DNA of 15,181 bases from Clostridia bacterium (lineage in GTDB: Bacteria > Bacillota_A > Clostridia > Oscillospirales > CAG-272). The DNA lies in NCBI GenBank assembly GCA_017529175.1, contig JAFXNX010000319.1, forward strand, positions 1 to 15,181, given 5' to 3'. A program made the translations under genes and the position numbers. The notes under the pieces are model-generated. The model ran no database searches. It was not told where the DNA came from and was given only the letters and a program-made list of their open reading frames with translations. This document shows, in pieces, positions 6,468 to 13,906 of the stretch (position 1 is its first letter; each line of letters opens with the position of its first letter).

Positions 6468-7601
6468 ATGGTAAAAATAGGTATTGTAGGTACGCGCGGG
6501 CTCAGCTTTGCAAAAGCGATCAAGGATCTCGAGGGAAGAGCGAAGGTCACCGCCTGCTGCGATATAAACGAATGGGCGCTCGGACGCGCGAAGGAAACTT
6601 TTGCCGAAAGCGGAGAAGAAATAGGTCTCTATCGCGTTTACGAAGATATGCTTGAAAAAGCCGATATCGACGCTGTCCTTATATCGACTCCGATGAATCT
6701 TCACGTCCCGCAGGCGATAAAGGCGCTCACCGCGGGTTTTCACGTGATGTCCGAGGTCACCGCCGCCGTAACGATGGACGAGTTGTGGTGGCTGATCGAA
6801 GAAGTCGAAAAGTCCGGTAAAATTTATATGTATTCGGAAAACTACTGCTACATGCCCGAAGTTCAGCTCGTAAGAGAGCTCGTACGCCGTGGTATGTTCG
6901 GCGAGGTATACTACGGCGAAGGTGAATACACGCACGACTGTACCTGCCTTCGCAACTACAGCGAGGGACACCCTTCCTGGCGCTCTTACTGGCAGATGGG
7001 AACGCGCGGAGCGTTTTATCCGACACACTCCCTAGGTCCTGTAATGCAGTGCTTTGAAGGCGACCGCATAGTATCCGTCGCCTCGTTCTCACCGGGAAAT
7101 CACAATCCCTACGGACTTCGCACGGATGACCTTACGCAGACTATGTGCCAGCTTGAGAGCGGTAAGCTCGTGAAAGTGAGAGTCGATACGATATCACCGC
7201 GTCCCCACGCGCTGACGTACTATCAGATCCAGGGAACGAAGGGATGCTACGAGGCGCCGCGTCTCGGAGGAGAGGCGATGATCGCTCTCGCGACGGACGA
7301 AGACCCGCAGGGGTTCGAAAAGTGGCGTCCTCTCTCCGACTTCAACGAATATCTTCCCGAGAGATTCAAAAGCGCTCGCGCCGAGGGCGTTAGCCACGGC
7401 GGCGGTGATTATTTCATCGTTGAGGATTTCGTCGCGGCGATCGAGAATAACGAGCAGCCGTACCTCGACGTTTACAAAGCGGCGGAGTGGACGGCGGTCG
7501 CGCTCCTCTCGCAGCTCTCCGTTACAAACGGCGGACGCGTCATGGAAATGCCTCATTTCAGACGCAATATGCCCTGGGAAGAAAAGCGGATAAAGCTGTA
7601 A
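6468..7601 (+). CDS. Gfo/Idh/MocA-family protein, GH109-like (NAD-dependent glycosidase or oxidoreductase)
   Basis: It has 377 aa from ATG at 6468, with GGGAGA 7 nt upstream. An N-terminal Rossmann fold is shown by KIGIVGTRG (GxxGxxG at residues 5-11) and an acidic D32 after the second strand, which suggests NAD. The usual EKP motif of sugar dehydrogenases is replaced by HVMSEVTAAVT (92-102). Other motifs are ENYCY (124-128), GEGEYTHD (150-157), WRSYW (171-175) and YPTHSLGPV (184-192). These recall GH109 alpha-N-acetylgalactosaminidases, which use tightly bound NAD in an oxidation/elimination mechanism. There is no signal peptide, so it should be cytoplasmic and act on an imported sugar. It is a single-gene unit with its own promoter and terminator. 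A plain sugar dehydrogenase remains possible, and the substrate cannot be read from the sequence. Confidence 0.9.
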   Translation: MVKIGIVGTRGLSFAKAIKDLEGRAKVTACCDINEWALGRAKETFAESGEEIGLYRVYEDMLEKADIDAVLISTPMNLHVPQAIKALTAGFHVMSEVTAAVTMDELWWLIEEVEKSGKIYMYSENYCYMPEVQLVRELVRRGMFGEVYYGEGEYTHDCTCLRNYSEGHPSWRSYWQMGTRGAFYPTHSLGPVMQCFEGDRIVSVASFSPGNHNPYGLRTDDLTQTMCQLESGKLVKVRVDTISPRPHALTYYQIQGTKGCYEAPRLGGEAMIALATDEDPQGFEKWRPLSDFNEYLPERFKSARAEGVSHGGGDYFIVEDFVAAIENNEQPYLDVYKAAEWTAVALLSQLSVTNGGRVMEMPHFRRNMPWEEKRIKL

Positions 7602-7613
7602 TACGGTAAACAC

Positions 7614-7659
7614 GATCAGAAAAGGCAAGTCGACACGGACTTGCCTTTTCTGATCTTTT
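7614..7659. terminator. Bidirectional terminator between convergent Gfo/Idh/MocA-like gene and infB
   Basis: Arms at 7614-7631 and 7638-7655 form a perfect 18-bp stem with a 6-nt loop (GACACG). The stem contains AAAAGGCAAGTC paired to GACTTGCCTTTT. On the plus strand TTTT follows directly. On the minus strand the U-rich part lies inside the stem (CTTTTCTGATC) and GTGTTT follows. It starts 12 nt after the plus-strand stop and ends 17 nt before the infB stop, so it can serve both genes. Confidence 0.88.
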
Positions 7660-7672
7660 AGTTGTATTTAAA

Positions 7673-10387
7673 CTATCTCGGGATCTCTTCCATAATGAAG
7701 GATTCGAGGATATCTCCTACCTTGATATCGTTGAACTTTTCAAGTCCGATACCGCACTCGTAGCCCTGAGCGACTTCCTTGACGTCGTCCTTGAAACGCT
7801 TGTGGGTGTATATCTCGTCCTCAAATACGACGATACCGTCGCGAACGACTCTGATCTTTGAGTTTCTCGTGACCTTGCCGTCCTGGATGTAGGAACCGGC
7901 GATAACGCCCACGTTCGGAACTCTGATCGTCTGACGGACCTCGGCGTGACCGAGAAGGACTTCCTGAAACTCGGGAGCGAGCATACCCTTCATCGCCGCT
8001 TCGATCTCTTCGATGCACTCGTAAATGACTCTGTACGTTCTGATCTCGACGCCCTGATCCTTCGCGCTGTCGATAGCGCCCTTGTCGGGACGGACGTTGA
8101 ATCCGACGATCAGCGCGTTCGACGCGGATGCGAGCATAACGTCGCCCTCGGTGATGCTTCCCGCCGCGGAGTGGATGACTCTGACCTTGACCTCGTCGTT
8201 CGAGATCTTTTCAAGAGACGATTTGACCGCTTCCGCAGAGCCCACGACGTCCGCTTTGACGATGATATTGAGATCTTGTACGCCCTCTTTGATCTGCGCG
8301 AAGAGGTCGTCGAGGTTGACCTTCGAGTTTGCCTTGAACTCTTCTTCTTTAGCCTTTTCACGGCGCTGATCCGCGAGTTCTCTTGCCATTCTCTCGTCTT
8401 CGACCGCGTTGAACTCGTCGCCCGCGGAAGGAACTTCCGCAAGACCGATTATCTCGACCGGTACGGACGGACCCGCTTCCTTGATCTGACGTCCCTTGTC
8501 GTCGGACATTGCGCGCACGCGTCCGACGGACGTGCCGGCGATGACGATATCTCCGGAGTGGAGCGTACCGTTCTGAACGAGGACCGTCGCAACGGGACCG
8601 CGTCCCTTGTCAAGGCGGGATTCTATTATGACGCCTTTCGCGCGCTTGTCGGGATTCGCCTTATACTCTTTAACTTCCGCAACGAGAAGGATATTCTCGA
8701 GAAGTTCGGGAAGTCCCTGCCCTGTAAGCGCTGAAACGGGAACGCAGATTACGTCGCCGCCCCATTCTTCCGGAACGAGAGAGTAGTTCGTCAGCTCCGC
8801 TTTTACAGCCTCCGGGTTCGCCGTCGGCTTATCCATCTTGTTTATCGCGACGATGATCTCGACTCCCGCGGCTTTTGCGTGGTTGATCGCCTCTATCGTC
8901 TGCGGCATGATGCCGTCGTCGGCGGCTACAACGAGGATCGCGATATCGGTAGCCATAGCTCCGCGCGCTCTCATTGCGGTGAACGCCGCGTGTCCGGGCG
9001 TGTCAAGGAACGTGATATCCTTGCCGTCGACAGTGACTCTGTAAGCGCCGATGTGCTGAGTGATGCCTCCTGCTTCGCCCGCGGTGACGCTCGTGTGACG
9101 GATCGCGTCGAGGATCGACGTCTTACCGTGGTCGACGTGTCCCATTACGCAGACAACGGGAGCGCGGGGTTTAAGCACCTCGTCCGTGTCTTCAGTCTCC
9201 GTAAAGAGCTTTTCTTCGATCGTTACGACGACTTCGCGCGTAACGACAGCTTTGTATTCGTCGGCGATAAGGTACGCCGTATCGAAATCAATGACCTGGT
9301 TGACTGTGACCATCATTCCCATCATCATGAGCTTTTTGACAACGTCAGCAGCCGTGACTTTAAGACGGGACGCGAGTTCTCCGACGGAGATCTCGTCCGG
9401 TATCGTGATCTTGAGCGGCTGTTTCTTCGCTTTTTCAAGCTGCTCCTTCTTGAGCTTTTCCATCGCCGCTTTTTCTTTATCGCGCTTCTTGCCTCTTACG
9501 TCGCGCGTATTCTGCTTCTTGAGTTTCTGCTTGTTGGACTGGCGGTCGCTCATAGCGTCCGGCGCGAAATTATCGAGTTTGTCGTCGTACTTCGAGAGGT
9601 CTACCGTCGTGCTTCTCGTATCGATGACTCTCGTCGTACCGGTCCTCTGACGTCCGGCATTCTGCGCCTGACGGTCACGCTTTGCAGCGCCGGCAGTCGG
9701 TGCGTTTTTGTATCCTGTTCCTTCAACTGTGGGGACAGAAAAACTGTTCGCCGCCTGAGCGAGCTTCTCGCGTCTTGCTTTTCCGGCTTCCTTGAGACGG
9801 TCGCGGTCGGATATGACGCTTTCCTGCTTTGCGCTCTTCGTTCTGTCTTTCGGCGCTTCGTCCTCGATACGCGTTCTGCCGGCGTTCTTGACCGCTTCTC
9901 TCGCCTCGTATTCGGCTTTGGCTTTTGCCGCCGCTCTCTTGAGAGCCGCCATCTGCGCCTCTTCTTTTGCTTTTGCGGCGCGCTCCGCGTCGGCCTTCGC
10001 CTTCGCTTCCGCCTTTGCCGCCTTTTCCGCTTCACGGCGGGCTTTTTCCTCGGCTTTCGCTTTTGCTTCCGCTTCCGCTTTCGCCTTTGCTTCCGCTTCC
10101 GCTTTTGCTTTTGCCGCCGCTTTTTCTTTTCTGTTCTTCTCGGAGACAGCGCTTCGCTTTCCTTCGAAGATACGGCTCTTCTTCGCGAGATAATCGTCGA
10201 TATCGGTTATCTGCTTTGAAAGAGTTATCTCGTTGAAGAAAGCGTTGAATTCTTCGGCTGTAAGGACCGAAGACGATTTCTTATCCGTGATACCCGCGCT
10301 CTCGAGAACGGTGATGATCTCCTTGGAGCTCTTCATCCCGAAATCTTTCGAGAGTTGATTTACACGGAACATAGTATCCTGTGCCAT
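7673..10387 (-). CDS. infB: Translation initiation factor IF-2
   Basis: It is a 904-aa GTPase that places initiator fMet-tRNA on the 30S subunit and promotes 50S joining. In order: a small IF2-N domain (about 6-55); a long Ala/Lys/Glu-rich, probably helical linker (about 88-160) and a charged disordered stretch to about 320; a second IF2-N domain (about 325-382); the G domain with GHVDHGKTS (416-424), GGITQHIG (440-447), DTPGH (462-466), NKMD (516-519) and SAL (552-554); then the beta-barrel, domain III and the C2 tRNA-binding domain to EEIPR. All GTPase motifs are intact. It is the last gene of the operon, 9 nt after ylxQ. The start is uncertain: ATG at 10387 has no clear ribosome site, and a second ATG at residue 6 has only AGGAT in front. 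Both give the same domains. Confidence 0.98.
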   Translation of the reverse strand: MAQDTMFRVNQLSKDFGMKSSKEIITVLESAGITDKKSSSVLTAEEFNAFFNEITLSKQITDIDDYLAKKSRIFEGKRSAVSEKNRKEKAAAKAKAEAEAKAKAEAEAKAKAEEKARREAEKAAKAEAKAKADAERAAKAKEEAQMAALKRAAAKAKAEYEAREAVKNAGRTRIEDEAPKDRTKSAKQESVISDRDRLKEAGKARREKLAQAANSFSVPTVEGTGYKNAPTAGAAKRDRQAQNAGRQRTGTTRVIDTRSTTVDLSKYDDKLDNFAPDAMSDRQSNKQKLKKQNTRDVRGKKRDKEKAAMEKLKKEQLEKAKKQPLKITIPDEISVGELASRLKVTAADVVKKLMMMGMMVTVNQVIDFDTAYLIADEYKAVVTREVVVTIEEKLFTETEDTDEVLKPRAPVVCVMGHVDHGKTSILDAIRHTSVTAGEAGGITQHIGAYRVTVDGKDITFLDTPGHAAFTAMRARGAMATDIAILVVAADDGIMPQTIEAINHAKAAGVEIIVAINKMDKPTANPEAVKAELTNYSLVPEEWGGDVICVPVSALTGQGLPELLENILLVAEVKEYKANPDKRAKGVIIESRLDKGRGPVATVLVQNGTLHSGDIVIAGTSVGRVRAMSDDKGRQIKEAGPSVPVEIIGLAEVPSAGDEFNAVEDERMARELADQRREKAKEEEFKANSKVNLDDLFAQIKEGVQDLNIIVKADVVGSAEAVKSSLEKISNDEVKVRVIHSAAGSITEGDVMLASASNALIVGFNVRPDKGAIDSAKDQGVEIRTYRVIYECIEEIEAAMKGMLAPEFQEVLLGHAEVRQTIRVPNVGVIAGSYIQDGKVTRNSKIRVVRDGIVVFEDEIYTHKRFKDDVKEVAQGYECGIGLEKFNDIKVGDILESFIMEEIPR
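9908..10126 (-). repeat. Low-complexity Ala/Lys/Glu codon repeat inside infB
   Basis: Residues 88-160 of IF-2 are almost only A, K, E and R, built from short runs such as [20 protein letters not shown]. The DNA is correspondingly repetitive (alternating GCN, GAR and AAR codons). It encodes the interdomain helix seen at varying length in bacterial IF-2 and is prone to length change by slippage. Confidence 0.85.
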
Positions 10388-10396
10388 TTTTGCAAA

Positions 10397-10798
10397 TTAC
10401 CGATTTCCGCCGTCACGCGGAAAAGTCCTTTCGTTAAACTGTTTGTTTTCCCCTTCGGGAAGGTCGCGCCCGCACTCGCCATGTGACGCCTTGATGACAG
10501 CCGACGCTAAACCCTTGTCCGTCAGCGCGACCGCCGACACCGTCATGCTCTTTCCGACGGCGCGCGAGAGTTCGTCTCCCGTCACTTTTGATGCGATCAG
10601 CGGAACGTTGTAATAAGCGCATTTGTCCGTTATCTGCTTTTTCGTCCGTTCGGACGCGTCGAGCGAAAGTACGACGGCGCATCTTCCGGACGCGCCCGGG
10701 CGTCTTATCTCGGACATCACGCTCTCGCTCCCGATCGCGACCATACCGCCGCGTCTTGCGAGTCCGATATATGAGAGTATTTTCTTATCACCGTTCAT
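10397..10798 (-). CDS. ylxQ: YlxQ, L7Ae/L30e-family RNA-binding protein
   Basis: It has 133 aa. The N-terminal part, with KILSYIGLARRGGMVAIGSE (6-25), is the L7Ae/L30e fold start typical of YlxQ, followed by a CAVVLSLDAS strand and the basic ERTKKQI helix. The family binds kink-turn-like RNA; the YlxQ branch lies between ylxR and infB in Firmicutes and its exact target is not established. Its ATG overlaps the stop of ylxR by four bases (ATGA, 10795-10798), a sign of translational coupling. The tail after about residue 105 is polar, lacks family features and encodes the hairpin region just before infB. Confidence 0.9.
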   Translation of the reverse strand: MNGDKKILSYIGLARRGGMVAIGSESVMSEIRRPGASGRCAVVLSLDASERTKKQITDKCAYYNVPLIASKVTGDELSRAVGKSMTVSAVALTDKGLASAVIKASHGECGRDLPEGENKQFNERTFPRDGGNR

Positions 10799-11085
10799 TC
10801 GGAAGGCGGCGCCTCCTTTTCATACGACGCGACCCTCTTCTCGAGGCTGTCGTACACTTCCTCCGGTATCTCGCAAGACAGGTTGGAGGAAAAACGTCCC
10901 TTCTTCCTTGCGGTCCTGAAGCATTCGGACTTACGGCAGATATACGCGCCGCGTCCGTTCGCCTTTCCCGTCGCGTCGAGCACGACATCACCTTCAGGAG
11001 TCCTGACGACTCTGATCAGCGAGCTTTTCGGAAACGACACGCCGCATCCGAGGCATCGCCTCTCGGGTATTTTTTTAGTTTTCAT
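10795..11085 (-). CDS. ylxR: YlxR, DUF448-family RNA-binding protein
   Basis: It has 96 aa. The family signature is clear: IPERRCLGCG (6-15) and GRGAYICRKSEC (44-55), with Cys at 11, 14, 50 and 55 and many basic residues, followed by the RKKGRFSSNL segment (60-69). YlxR proteins are small nucleic-acid-binding proteins encoded beside nusA; regulatory roles have been proposed for some. AAAGG stands about 10 nt before the ATG. The 51-nt gap to nusA is the largest inside the operon and shows no promoter or terminator. Confidence 0.95.
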   Translation of the reverse strand: MKTKKIPERRCLGCGVSFPKSSLIRVVRTPEGDVVLDATGKANGRGAYICRKSECFRTARKKGRFSSNLSCEIPEEVYDSLEKRVASYEKEAPPSE

Positions 11086-11136
11086 TTCCGCGCCCGCCTT
11101 TCATTGATATGGTTTGTTTCTGACAATATGACTGCC

Positions 11137-12162
11137 TTACAGTCCTTTGATGTCTATTTTACAGCCGGTGAGTTTCGCGGCAAGACGCGCGTTCTGCCCT
11201 TCCTTGCCTATTGCGAGGGAGAGCTGTTCCGCAGCGACGCAGACCTTTGCGCTCTTTTCGCCCTCAAATTCCACGGAGAGCACTTCCGCCGGAGAGAGTG
11301 ACGATGCTATGAATTCTCCGAGGTCCTCGGAATACTCGATGACGTCTATTTTCTCGCCGCAGAGCTCGTCGATGACGTTTCCTATGCGCATGCCGTGGTT
11401 ACCGATGCACGAGCCGACTGCGTCCACGTCTTCCTCTGTCGAATAAACAGCGATCTTCGTTCTGCTTCCCGCTTCTCTTGCGATCGCCTTGATAACGACC
11501 GTTCCGTCCTGGATCTCGGGAACTTCAAGCTCGAAAAGACGCTTTACGAGACTCGGATGAGTGCGGGAGAGGGTTACGATCGGGCCCTCGTCGCCGTATC
11601 TCTTGACTTCGGTGACGAAAACTTTGATCTTGTCTCCTACCTCGAACTCCTCGCCCGGTATCTGCTCGGTCTTGATAAGGACCGCTTCGCTCGTTCCGGT
11701 ATCGACAACGATGGCGCCGGTATCGTCCGCCGCTTTCGTCACCGTCGCGGTGATGAGTTCTTCGCGCTTCTTCTCGTATTCGCGGATCATATTCGAGGTC
11801 TCCGCCTCGCGGATGCCCTGAATGATGACCTGCTTCGCCGCCTGCGCGCTGAGTCTGCCGAAGTCCTTCGTCTTGACCTCGTTCTCGACGACTCCGCCGA
11901 GCACGTGGCGTCTTGACAGCGCCTTCGCATCCTCGAGACTGATCTCCGTTCTCGGATCGACGACCTCTTCGACGACGTTCCTTCTGCGATAGACCTTCAC
12001 GTCCTTCTTGACGGGATCGAGCACTATTCTCACGTTGTCGGTGCCGTGCTCTTTCTTGAATGCGCTCGTGAGCGCCGCCGTCACCTTTTCAAGCATGTAA
12101 TCCTTCGGAATGCCTTTCGTCTTTTCCAGCTCGTCAAGAGCGTCAAAAAATGCTGCGTTCAT
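11137..12162 (-). CDS. nusA: Transcription termination/antitermination factor NusA
   Basis: It has 341 aa. NusA binds RNA polymerase near the RNA exit channel and modulates pausing, termination and antitermination. The N-terminal polymerase-binding domain spans about 1-125 (FFDALDELEKTKGIPKDYML at 5-24), the S1 domain about 135-200 (GAIVVDTGTSEAVL), KH1 about 205-280 (VGSCIGNHGMRI at 249-260) and KH2 about 285-341 (LSLAIGKEGQNARLAAKL at 314-331). It ends right after KH2, without the acidic repeats of proteobacterial NusA, as is usual in Gram-positives. KH1 has GNHG where GxxG allows it, so RNA binding should be kept. It follows rimP by 21 nt; the ribosome site is weak (AAAGG, 11 nt upstream). 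Confidence 0.98.
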   Translation of the reverse strand: MNAAFFDALDELEKTKGIPKDYMLEKVTAALTSAFKKEHGTDNVRIVLDPVKKDVKVYRRRNVVEEVVDPRTEISLEDAKALSRRHVLGGVVENEVKTKDFGRLSAQAAKQVIIQGIREAETSNMIREYEKKREELITATVTKAADDTGAIVVDTGTSEAVLIKTEQIPGEEFEVGDKIKVFVTEVKRYGDEGPIVTLSRTHPSLVKRLFELEVPEIQDGTVVIKAIAREAGSRTKIAVYSTEEDVDAVGSCIGNHGMRIGNVIDELCGEKIDVIEYSEDLGEFIASSLSPAEVLSVEFEGEKSAKVCVAAEQLSLAIGKEGQNARLAAKLTGCKIDIKGL

Positions 12163-12183
12163 AATCTATTTGACCTTTCGTTA

Positions 12184-12663
12184 TTATATTTCATCCCAGT
12201 TGAAGACCGTTCTGATCTTCGATATCGCGCTTTTTTCTATCTCGTACGCGTCCTCTCCGCAGACGATCACGAGAGAGTTTTCATTGTTATCGTTCAGAAT
12301 ACCGCGGATCGTTTTCGTACCGTTATACGGAGCGAAGAGCTTCGCTTCCACTTCGACGCCGAGGCAGAAATCAAAGTGCTCTTCCCTCGTCAGCGCGCGT
12401 TCGATCCCCGGAGACGAAACCTCGAGGCGGTACGCGTTCTCTATCGGATCCGCTTCGTCGAGCAGAGGGTCGATAGCCCTGTGTACCTTCTCGCAGTCGT
12501 CAATGCCGATGCCTTCCTCTTTATCTATCGTGATACGAAGGACCATCTCGGCGCCCTCTTTGACGTATTCGACGTCCCAGAGCATATATCCGAGCTTTGC
12601 GACCGTGGGCGATATCAGCTCGCGCACCGTCGTCGCGGTATTCTTCTTTTTCTTTTGTTCCAT
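12184..12663 (-). CDS. rimP: Ribosome maturation factor RimP
   Basis: It has 159 aa. RimP assists late assembly of the 30S subunit. The signature YRLEVSSPGIERALTREEHF lies at residues 78-97, after an alpha/beta N-domain (VRELISPTVAKLGYMLWDVE at 13-32, VLRITIDKEEGI at 41-52). The C-terminal SH3-like domain carries KTIRGILNDNN and ends FNWDEI. The start is ATG at 12663, because GGGAGGA stands just upstream at the proper distance. A longer reading from GTG at 12681 would put that ribosome site inside the gene. It is the first gene of the operon. Confidence 0.96.
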   Translation of the reverse strand: MEQKKKKNTATTVRELISPTVAKLGYMLWDVEYVKEGAEMVLRITIDKEEGIGIDDCEKVHRAIDPLLDEADPIENAYRLEVSSPGIERALTREEHFDFCLGVEVEAKLFAPYNGTKTIRGILNDNNENSLVIVCGEDAYEIEKSAISKIRTVFNWDEI

Positions 12664-12706
12664 TTCTTCCTCCCGGCGCACTTCGCCGTTTCGGCTTCAA
12701 CAATAA

Positions 12707-12729
12707 GAGAGAGGGCTCGACCCTCTCTC
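12707..12729 (-). promoter_or_regulatory. Leader hairpin of the rimP-nusA-infB operon
   Basis: GAGAGAGGG (12707-12715) and CCCTCTCTC (12721-12729) form a perfect 9-bp stem with a 5-nt loop, inside the leader between the predicted start site (about 12748) and the rimP ribosome site. On the minus strand the stem is followed by only a weak U-rich stretch (TTATTG). It could be a stabilising or attenuating structure; a full terminator is unlikely. Confidence 0.55.
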
Positions 12730-12754
12730 CTGCATACCTTAATAACCATACGGT

Positions 12755-12783
12755 AGTATAACACACTTTTTATAATATTGCAA
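12755..12783 (-). promoter_or_regulatory. Promoter of the rimP-nusA-ylxR-ylxQ-infB operon
   Basis: On the minus strand the -35 box TTGCAA (12778-12783, four of six consensus bases) and -10 box TATACT (12755-12760) lie 17 bp apart. The start would be near 12748, giving a leader of about 85 nt before the rimP ATG. No other promoter is evident within the operon. Confidence 0.8.
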
Positions 12784-12800
12784 GTATTTTTTTGATTTTA

Positions 12801-12829
12801 TTGAAAAAATTCTCCGGTTGTGATAAGAT
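12801..12829 (+). promoter_or_regulatory. Promoter of the amidase gene
   Basis: TTGAAA (12801-12806) and TAAGAT (12824-12829) with a 17-bp spacer. It points away from the rimP promoter, and the two -35 boxes are only 17 bp apart. The predicted start near 12836 leaves a leader of about 33 nt. Confidence 0.8.
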
Positions 12830-12868
12830 GATACAGTAAATTCTATTCCTGATCAAGGGGAAAACACA

Positions 12869-13675
12869 GTGAATACCGATTTTGACAAATGTAAAAATAC
12901 AGCTCCGGAAGAGCCAAATAATACAATTGAGGAAAACGTGCCGGCGCCCTCGGAATCCGGGACAGATCAAGATTTCTACCCGCAGCTTCCGCCGCAAAGA
13001 CGACGCCGCAAAACTCCGACGCGAGCGCTTCTGATAACAGCGTTTGCGCTTATCGCCGCCGGACTCTGCGTCGTATTCGTTTTTATCGGCAAAAAGGTCG
13101 CGAAAAGAGCCGAGCTGAAAATCAAAGAAGATATCACCGCCGCGACAGACGTCGACGCGGGATGGGCGGCGCCCGACTACGTCAAATACGAGCCCATAGT
13201 TGAAAACGAATACTCAAGACCCGCCACTCCACTTGAAAAGATAAACGGGATCGTGGTTCACTATGTCGGGAATCCCGGCACTACCGCCGCGCAGAACAGA
13301 AGCTATTTCAACGGGCTTGCCGCAAGCGGCGCGACCTGGGCGAGCAGTCATTTCGTCATAGGTCTCGAGGGAGAAATATTGCAGCTGATCCCGCTCGACG
13401 AGATCGCCTACTGCTCGAACGAGCGCAACGCCGACACGGTGAGCATCGAGTGCTGTCACCCGGCGGAGGACGGAAAATTCACAGACAAGACTTACGAGTC
13501 TCTTGTCAATCTTACCGCAGATCTTTGCGCGGAATACGGTCTCAATCCGCTGAAGGACGTGATCCGTCACTATGACGTCACCGGAAAGCTCTGTCCGCTC
13601 TACTTCGTCGAACACGAGGACGAATGGCGGGAATTCCTTACCGACGTCGCCGCGAAAGTGACCGCCGGAAAGTGA
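12869..13675 (+). CDS. Membrane-anchored N-acetylmuramoyl-L-alanine amidase (Amidase_2/PGRP fold)
   Basis: It has 268 aa from GTG at 12869, with AAGGGG 8 nt upstream. The protein hydrolyses the bond between N-acetylmuramic acid and L-Ala in peptidoglycan. An acidic, Pro-rich N-terminus (1-43) and RRRRK (44-48) precede one membrane helix (about 53-73), so the C-terminal part faces outside. The amidase domain covers about 122-262. Zn ligands by family comparison are H131 (IVVHYVG), H234 (VIRHYDV) and C242 (KLCP). E194 in VSIECC sits at the usual acidic position, and SSHFVIG (159-165) is a family motif. All catalytic residues appear present. There are no SH3 or LysM wall-binding modules, so the membrane anchor holds it at the envelope. 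Likely roles are wall turnover, division or sporulation; the sequence does not decide. It is a single-gene unit, closed by its own terminator. Confidence 0.94.
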   Translation: MNTDFDKCKNTAPEEPNNTIEENVPAPSESGTDQDFYPQLPPQRRRRKTPTRALLITAFALIAAGLCVVFVFIGKKVAKRAELKIKEDITAATDVDAGWAAPDYVKYEPIVENEYSRPATPLEKINGIVVHYVGNPGTTAAQNRSYFNGLAASGATWASSHFVIGLEGEILQLIPLDEIAYCSNERNADTVSIECCHPAEDGKFTDKTYESLVNLTADLCAEYGLNPLKDVIRHYDVTGKLCPLYFVEHEDEWREFLTDVAAKVTAGK

Positions 13676-13702
13676 GCCCCCTCTTTCAGAAACTTCATAA
13701 CG

Positions 13703-13732
13703 ATCCGCGAACTTTTTTCGCGGATATTTTTG
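13703..13732 (+). terminator. Rho-independent terminator after the amidase gene
   Basis: ATCCGCGAA (13703-13711) and TTCGCGGAT (13717-13725) pair perfectly over 9 bp with loop CTTTT, followed by ATTTTTG. It begins 27 nt after the amidase stop. Confidence 0.93.
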
Positions 13733-13743
13733 TATTATCTTGG

Positions 13744-13792
13744 CTTCTCACTTCTCCCCCTGACTCCTGACCCCTGATCCCCGCCCCCTCTG
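13744..13792. other. C-rich low-complexity tract; possible G-quadruplex on the minus strand
   Basis: Between the amidase terminator and the next promoter lies a purine/pyrimidine-skewed tract with C runs at 13756-13760, 13771-13774, 13779-13782 and 13784-13788. On the minus strand these are four runs of 4-5 G with loops of 10, 4 and 1 nt, which meets the usual pattern for a G-quadruplex if one long loop is allowed. It also holds three degenerate CTGAYYCC steps. No coding potential is seen. Confidence 0.6.
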
Positions 13793-13836
13793 CAAAACAC
13801 TTCTCAAAACGCATAGCAACACTTATATAATTTGTA

Positions 13837-13864
13837 TTGACAATCATTCGAACTTAATTATAAT
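13837..13864 (+). promoter_or_regulatory. Consensus promoter of the right-edge secreted protein gene
   Basis: TTGACA (13837-13842) and TATAAT (13859-13864) are both perfect consensus boxes with a 16-bp spacer. The start near 13871 gives a leader of about 36 nt that contains the ribosome site GGAGG (13894-13898). Confidence 0.88.
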
Positions 13865-13906
13865 ATATAATGTATATTAGTCTTAAAATTTTCGGAGGAT
13901 AAAAGA

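Noticed and set aside
8879..10219. A 446-codon open frame on the plus strand, opposite infB
   Set aside because: It is antisense to the well-supported infB, is dominated by R/F/L-rich low complexity mirroring the A/K/E codons, and has no promoter or ribosome site. The frame at 7946-8734 is rejected for the same reasons.
12664..12681. Longer start (GTG at 12681) for rimP
   Set aside because: It would place the GGGAGGA ribosome site within the coding region. ATG at 12663 is correctly spaced behind it.
10588..12756. Plus-strand open frames opposite ylxR/ylxQ, nusA and rimP (10588-11301, 11395-11916, 12046-12756, 12110-12706)
   Set aside because: All are antisense to conserved operon genes, with arginine-rich or unfamiliar products and no start signals.
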